From positions 1 through 64,000 of the forward strand of contig JBQTIX010000041.1 of the NCBI GenBank assembly GCA_052387695.1: a stretch of 64,000 nt of DNA. Reading direction: 5' to 3'. The notes under the pieces were generated by a model that was not told where the DNA came from, made no database searches, and was given only the letters and a program-made list of their open reading frames with translations. A program made the position numbers and the translations under genes. Shown piece by piece: positions 60,425 through 64,000 of the stretch; position 1 is the first letter of the stretch; each line of letters starts with the position of its first letter. This DNA comes from Panacagrimonas sp052387695 (GTDB taxonomy: Bacteria; Pseudomonadota; Gammaproteobacteria; Nevskiales; Nevskiaceae).

Positions 60425-60792
60425 CCGCCGCTCCTGACCGAATTGATGCGCGCAGTTTCGGCGCGAACGGCTTGCGCCGCCAGCCTCCTTCACGGCAAAT
60501 TTTTTCGGCCCCGATAATCGCGCCCGAACAACAGGGCTTTAATCAATCATGCTATGCACGCCCACGCACCGGCCGTTCGACACGCTCCACGCCATCCGGG
60601 GCGAGGCCTTCGCGATCATCGCCGTACCGAGATCGTGATACTTCCCTTGCGACACAAGCCTCCAGAAGAAGTGCGTCGCATGATGGCATCGCTCGCGCGC
60701 ACCCGACTCCGCGCTCACCAAGGACGAAAAGAGGCTGAAGCTGGCGCGGTCGTCTTGATGGTTCACGCCGGTTCTTTAATGTCCGATCCCTG
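60425..60792. other. Intergenic region, no gene seen
   Basis: This 368-bp divergent region must hold the promoters for the sirtuin and WYL genes. A small open frame at 60554-60793 overlaps the WYL start but has no family pattern or ribosome binding site. Nothing else was recognised. Confidence 0.45.
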
Positions 60793-61809
60793 ATGAATCC
60801 CTTCGACCGTGCGCTCAAGCTCCATCGCATTCTCGCCGCGCGGCGCGTGTCGGCCGTTGCGCTGCAGGAGTTGTGCGAGCTACAGGAGTGCGGACCGGCA
60901 ACGGTCAAGCGCGACATCCAGCGACTGCGCGACACCTTCGGCGCGCCCCTGGTCTACGACCGGCTTCTGGCCGGATACCGCTACGACGGCGAGAGCACCT
61001 TCGAGATTCCCGGGCTGTGGTTCTCGGCGGACGAACTCTCCGCGCTGCTCGTGCTCGACGGCGTTCTGCAACGCCAGCCGCTCGGCCTGCTGGCCGAAGC
61101 GCTGGCGCCGTTCCGGCAAAGGATCGAATCCATCGCGCGGCGCCACGGCATCGACATGCCGGTGTTGCGCGAACGCCTGCGCCTGCTGCGCATGGCCGCG
61201 CGCGACGCCGGTCCGCACTTCGCCTGCGTGGCCGACGCCCTGGCCCACGGCAAGCGCCTGATCGTGGACTACCACGCGCGCAGCACCGATCGAATGGCGC
61301 CGCGCGAAATCTCGCCGCAGCGGCTGACCCTGTATCGCGACAACTGGTATCTCGACGCGTGGTGTCACGTGCGCGAAGCGCTGCGCACCTTCGCGCTCGA
61401 TCGCATCATCGCGGCAGAACGCAGCGAAAAGCCGATCCGCATCGTCGAAGCCGCCGCACTCGACCAGGTGCTCGCCACCAGCTACGGCATCTTCGCCGGC
61501 CAGCCCAGCGCCCTTGCGCGGCTGCGCTTCGTACCTGCCGCAACAAGCTGGGTCGCTGCCGAGCGCTGGCACCCGCAACAGCAGGACCAACTTGGCGACG
61601 ACGGCAGCCTCGTCCGCGAGATTCCGTACCACCACGCGGACGAACTGGTCATGGACATTCTTCGCTTCGGAGCGGACGTGGAGGTGCTGGGGCCAGCGCC
61701 CTTGCGCGAAGCCGTGCGCACCCGCCTGCGCGCAGCGGCCGATCGATACGAATCGGCATCCTCCGCCGACACTGCCGGAACCGGGCGCATTCGCCGCATC
61801 AGGAATTGA
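60793..61809 (+). CDS. WYL-domain transcriptional regulator
   Basis: This 338-residue regulator has an N-terminal winged helix of the HTH_11/DeoR type (ALKLHRILAARRVSAVALQE and CGPATVKRDIQRLRDTFG), a WYL domain (about 145-210, with ISPQRLTLYRDNWYLDAWCH and TFALDRIIAAERS) and a C-terminal WCX-like part (about 235-320). WYL regulators bind nucleic acid or nucleotide ligands and often control defence genes. It lies upstream of HIRAN and Cas3 genes on the same strand, so it may control the CRISPR-Cas locus. Confidence 0.85.
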   Translation: MNPFDRALKLHRILAARRVSAVALQELCELQECGPATVKRDIQRLRDTFGAPLVYDRLLAGYRYDGESTFEIPGLWFSADELSALLVLDGVLQRQPLGLLAEALAPFRQRIESIARRHGIDMPVLRERLRLLRMAARDAGPHFACVADALAHGKRLIVDYHARSTDRMAPREISPQRLTLYRDNWYLDAWCHVREALRTFALDRIIAAERSEKPIRIVEAAALDQVLATSYGIFAGQPSALARLRFVPAATSWVAAERWHPQQQDQLGDDGSLVREIPYHHADELVMDILRFGADVEVLGPAPLREAVRTRLRAAADRYESASSADTAGTGRIRRIRN

Positions 61810-61868
61810 TCCGGCGGTGTGCTGGAATCGGATCCCCGAAGAAAAACAAAGCCCGGAGAAGACCCGCA

Positions 61869-62279
61869 ATGAACCGGCGCACCCTGCTGCAAAGAATCCT
61901 GTTCTCGGCTGGCGCGATCGCCGCAGCCCCGTTCGCCGTGCGCGCCGCTTCCGCCACGCCTCGCGTTGTCCTGCAACGCTCGCCGCTGGCGGGCTTCCAG
62001 TACCACGACGGTGAAAAGCTGTGGCCGCAGCTTGCCGTCGGCGCCGCGCTGTCCATGGTTCGCGAACCCGACAACCGCCACGACGCCCGTGCCGTCCGCA
62101 TCGACTTCCAGGGCATCAAGCTCGGCTACCTGCCGCGGCTCGACAACGCCGCCGTCAGCCAGCTTCTGGATCGCGGCCAGAGCCTCCAAGCGCGGATCGC
62201 CACCCTGCTACGTGACCGCGATCCATGGAAGCGGATCGAGGTGGAAATCGAGTTGTTGCCTGCGGGAGTCGCGTCGTGA
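61869..62279 (+). CDS. HIRAN-domain protein with Tat-like signal
   Basis: This 136-residue protein consists of a signal-like start (NRRTLLQRILFSAGAIAAAP, twin arginine at 3-4) and a single HIRAN domain (about 38-130). The domain shows PLAGFQYHDGEKLWPQLAVG, LSMVREPDNRHDARAVRIDF and IKLGYLPRLDNAAVSQLLDR. HIRAN domains bind DNA ends or damaged DNA in helicase proteins, which is hard to square with export. It starts 59 bp after the WYL gene. Confidence 0.82.
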   Translation: MNRRTLLQRILFSAGAIAAAPFAVRAASATPRVVLQRSPLAGFQYHDGEKLWPQLAVGAALSMVREPDNRHDARAVRIDFQGIKLGYLPRLDNAAVSQLLDRGQSLQARIATLLRDRDPWKRIEVEIELLPAGVAS

Positions 62280-62346
62280 ACAAGCCCGCTAGGTGCAGGG
62301 CCTCGTGTCAAGACCAAGGCTCGAGTGACAGCGGCAGGCCGCGATC

Positions 62347-62547
62347 ATGATCCTCCGTCCCCTGATTGCGATCATCATCGCGGCAAGCGCGGTGGGACTG
62401 GGCATACTCGCGTTGATGCACTGGCGCGAAGTCGGCCTGTTTCTTCTTGTCACCGCGACTGCGTGGTGGGCTTGGCAACTCAAATGGTTGTTACTTGGTG
62501 TATTGGGTCTCGGCTGGCTGCTCGGCGGAGACGACTGCGATTTGTGA
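62347..62547 (+). CDS. Small two-helix membrane protein
   Basis: This 66-residue open frame encodes two hydrophobic helices, IAIIIAASAVGLGILALM (about 8-25) and LFLLVTATAWWAWQLKWLLL (about 31-50), with an acidic end. The ribosome binding site is weak. The coherent membrane pattern and position in a gap between same-strand genes support it. It resembles no known CRISPR accessory protein that I recognise. Confidence 0.5.
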   Translation: MILRPLIAIIIAASAVGLGILALMHWREVGLFLLVTATAWWAWQLKWLLLGVLGLGWLLGGDDCDL

Positions 62548-62674
62548 GTGCGTGGGGTGGGTGAAGACGCGCTCGAATCCGGAGAAGCGTCGAATAGAGT
62601 TAGACGGCACAGCGGGTCGGTCCCCGGTCAAATTGGCTTTCCGCGAACAATCGAGAAGAACAGGACAAACGCTG

Positions 62675-64000
62675 ATGGACTTCGCGACGTTTTTTTTCGA
62701 CGCCACTGCCAAGGACGGCGTTTCTGGCCAGACGCCTTTCGCATACCAGGAGCGGCTCGCAACGGAAGCCTGGCCAGACCTGCTGGATGTTCCCACCGGC
62801 ATGGGCAAGACCGCGGCTGTCGTCCTGTCGTGGCTGTGGAAACGCGGCTGGCGAAATGCGGAGCGCATCGCACCCGATGCGGACACACCGCGCCGTCTTG
62901 TGTACTGCCTGCCCATGCGCGTGCTAGTCGAACAGACCGAGCGGGTTTGCGAAAGCTGGCTGCGAAATCTCGGAGCCCTCGGCAAACCGGGCGAGTACCG
63001 CGTTTCAGTGAACGTGCTGATGGGCGGTTCCGAAGACCTTGAAAAGCCGGTATGGGCCGAGCACCCGGAACAAGATCAGATTCTCATCGGCACGCAGGAC
63101 ATGTTGTTGTCACGCGCGTTGATGCGTGGATACGGCATGAGCCGGTACCAGTGGCCTGTGCACTTCGCCTGGCTGCACAACGACGCGATGTGGGTGTTCG
63201 ACGAGGTGCAGTTGATGGGGCCGGGCCTGGTCACCAGCGCACAACTCGACGCTTTCCGGCACAAGCTCGCAGGTACACGCACCAGTCGCAGCCTGTGGGT
63301 TTCGGCTACGTTGCGGCGCGAGTGGCTGGAGACGGTGGACTTCAAGCCGGAGACACTGTTCTCGCTCGAACTCAGCGAGGCGGAGAAGGTATGCGACGCG
63401 GTGCGCATGCGGCGCGAATCGTTCAAGCCGCTGGCGTGCAGCACCGCCGCGCTTGCGGGAGAAGACAGGTCGTCCATCGCAACTTATTCGAGTGCGCTAG
63501 CTGACCAGATTAGAACTGCTCACAAGCCGGGCACGACCACCCTGGCGATTCTCAACACGGTCGAACGCGCACAGAGTCTGATGAGATCGCTCGAATCGCT
63601 GTTCGATCCCGCGCCTGCTGCTAAGCGGAACCAGGCCGAACCTGCCATGCCACCGTTATCCATTGCGCCCGAGCGCTTGCTGATCCATTCGCGCTTCCGT
63701 GCTGCCGAGCGCGCGCAACGCAATCGCAAGCTCGAAGAAGTGCTGGACCCCGGCGGGCCGGGCCGCATCATCGTCGCGACGCAAGCCATCGAAGCCGGCG
63801 TGGACCTGTCCGCGCGCGTGCTGTTCACCGAACTCGCGCCCTGGGCTTCGATGGTGCAGCGCTTCGGCCGCTGCAACCGCTATGGCGAGTTCAATCAATC
63901 CGGCGACGCGCAGGTGTTCTGGATGGACGTGGCCGATGCCAAACCTTACGAATCGGCCGACCTCGAAGTTGCCCGGAAACTGCTGACGACCCTGCAAAGC
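62675..64000 (+). CDS. cas3: CRISPR-associated helicase Cas3, type I-G (I-U)-like, N-terminal part
   Basis: The first 442 residues of a superfamily 2 helicase run off the right edge. The start MDFATFFFDATAKDG then FAYQERLATEAWPDLLDVPT places the helicase domain at the N-terminus, as in type I-G Cas3, where the HD nuclease is C-terminal. Motifs are Walker A DVPTGMGKTAAVV (about 38-50), CLPMRVLVEQTERV, the DEVQ box in WVFDEVQLMGPGLVTSAQLD, SATLRREW, VATQAIEAGVDLS and QRFGRCNRYGE. Cas3 unwinds and degrades targets bound by Cascade. The HD domain and other cas genes must lie beyond the window. Confidence 0.85.
   Translation, partial: MDFATFFFDATAKDGVSGQTPFAYQERLATEAWPDLLDVPTGMGKTAAVVLSWLWKRGWRNAERIAPDADTPRRLVYCLPMRVLVEQTERVCESWLRNLGALGKPGEYRVSVNVLMGGSEDLEKPVWAEHPEQDQILIGTQDMLLSRALMRGYGMSRYQWPVHFAWLHNDAMWVFDEVQLMGPGLVTSAQLDAFRHKLAGTRTSRSLWVSATLRREWLETVDFKPETLFSLELSEAEKVCDAVRMRRESFKPLACSTAALAGEDRSSIATYSSALADQIRTAHKPGTTTLAILNTVERAQSLMRSLESLFDPAPAAKRNQAEPAMPPLSIAPERLLIHSRFRAAERAQRNRKLEEVLDPGGPGRIIVATQAIEAGVDLSARVLFTELAPWASMVQRFGRCNRYGEFNQSGDAQVFWMDVADAKPYESADLEVARKLLTTLQS

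Noticed and set aside
60554..60793. Possible small toxin or antitoxin gene before the WYL regulator
   Set aside because: No BrnT, RelE or other family motif is seen in any frame, and it overlaps the WYL start without a ribosome binding site.

Overview
The window is high-GC chromosomal DNA of a gammaproteobacterium, most likely in or near the Lysobacterales (Xanthomonadales). The evidence is the msbA-lpxK-Trm112-kdsB cluster, the smpB/rnfH/bamE/fur neighbourhood, Pseudomonas-like ThyA and Fur, a class Ia ribonucleotide reductase with duplicated ATP cones, and many intergenic palindromic repeats. No rRNA or tRNA gene was recognised. The assignment comes from reading the proteins, not from a database search.

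Layout. 1-4050: nrdA, a DUF2214 membrane protein and the start of nrdB, with two NrdR-like boxes upstream of nrdA. 4463-12382: hisI, a two-domain QueD-like protein, gltX, an RHH/PIN toxin-antitoxin pair directly before thrS, an M23 peptidase, a DUF1499 protein and a HIT protein. 12462-16174: envelope genes msbA, lpxK, a Trm112-like gene and kdsB. 16313-25551: metabolic genes (acyl-CoA dehydrogenase, OxlT-like carrier, epoxide hydrolase-like, DUF1338, VOC) around a 1162-residue exported beta-helix protein whose two homologous halves are joined by 62 prolines. 25765-30207: a four-gene MacAB-like export operon. 30344-41877: smpB, a sodium symporter, rnfH, bamE, fur, an M20 peptidase, pncC, gshA, coaBC, a GFA protein, dut, and groES-groEL behind a CIRCE element.

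41897-49451 is the main accessory region: an integrated filamentous phage (Inoviridae). Its genes are replication initiator, ssDNA-binding protein, coat proteins, pIII-like adsorption protein, pVI-like protein, Zot/pI motor and an HTH regulator. A 17-bp direct repeat 6376 bp apart bounds it. The phage carries no recombinase of its own. A tyrosine recombinase gene sits just outside the left boundary, and the left repeat is the right part of a palindromic core site 26 bp from that gene's start codon. The regulator's reading frame runs across the right boundary, so its C-terminus differs between the integrated and circular forms.

49451-60424: thyA, an Fe-S/cysteine cluster (cysE, two tandem cysteine desulfurases, sthA, an IscU-like protein lacking one ligand, an IscA-like protein), a VWA lipoprotein/ECF sigma/membrane partner module, and a sirtuin. 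60793-64000: a WYL regulator, a HIRAN protein with a Tat-like signal, a small membrane protein, and the first 442 codons of a Cas3 helicase resembling CRISPR type I-G (formerly I-U). The rest of that locus lies beyond the window.
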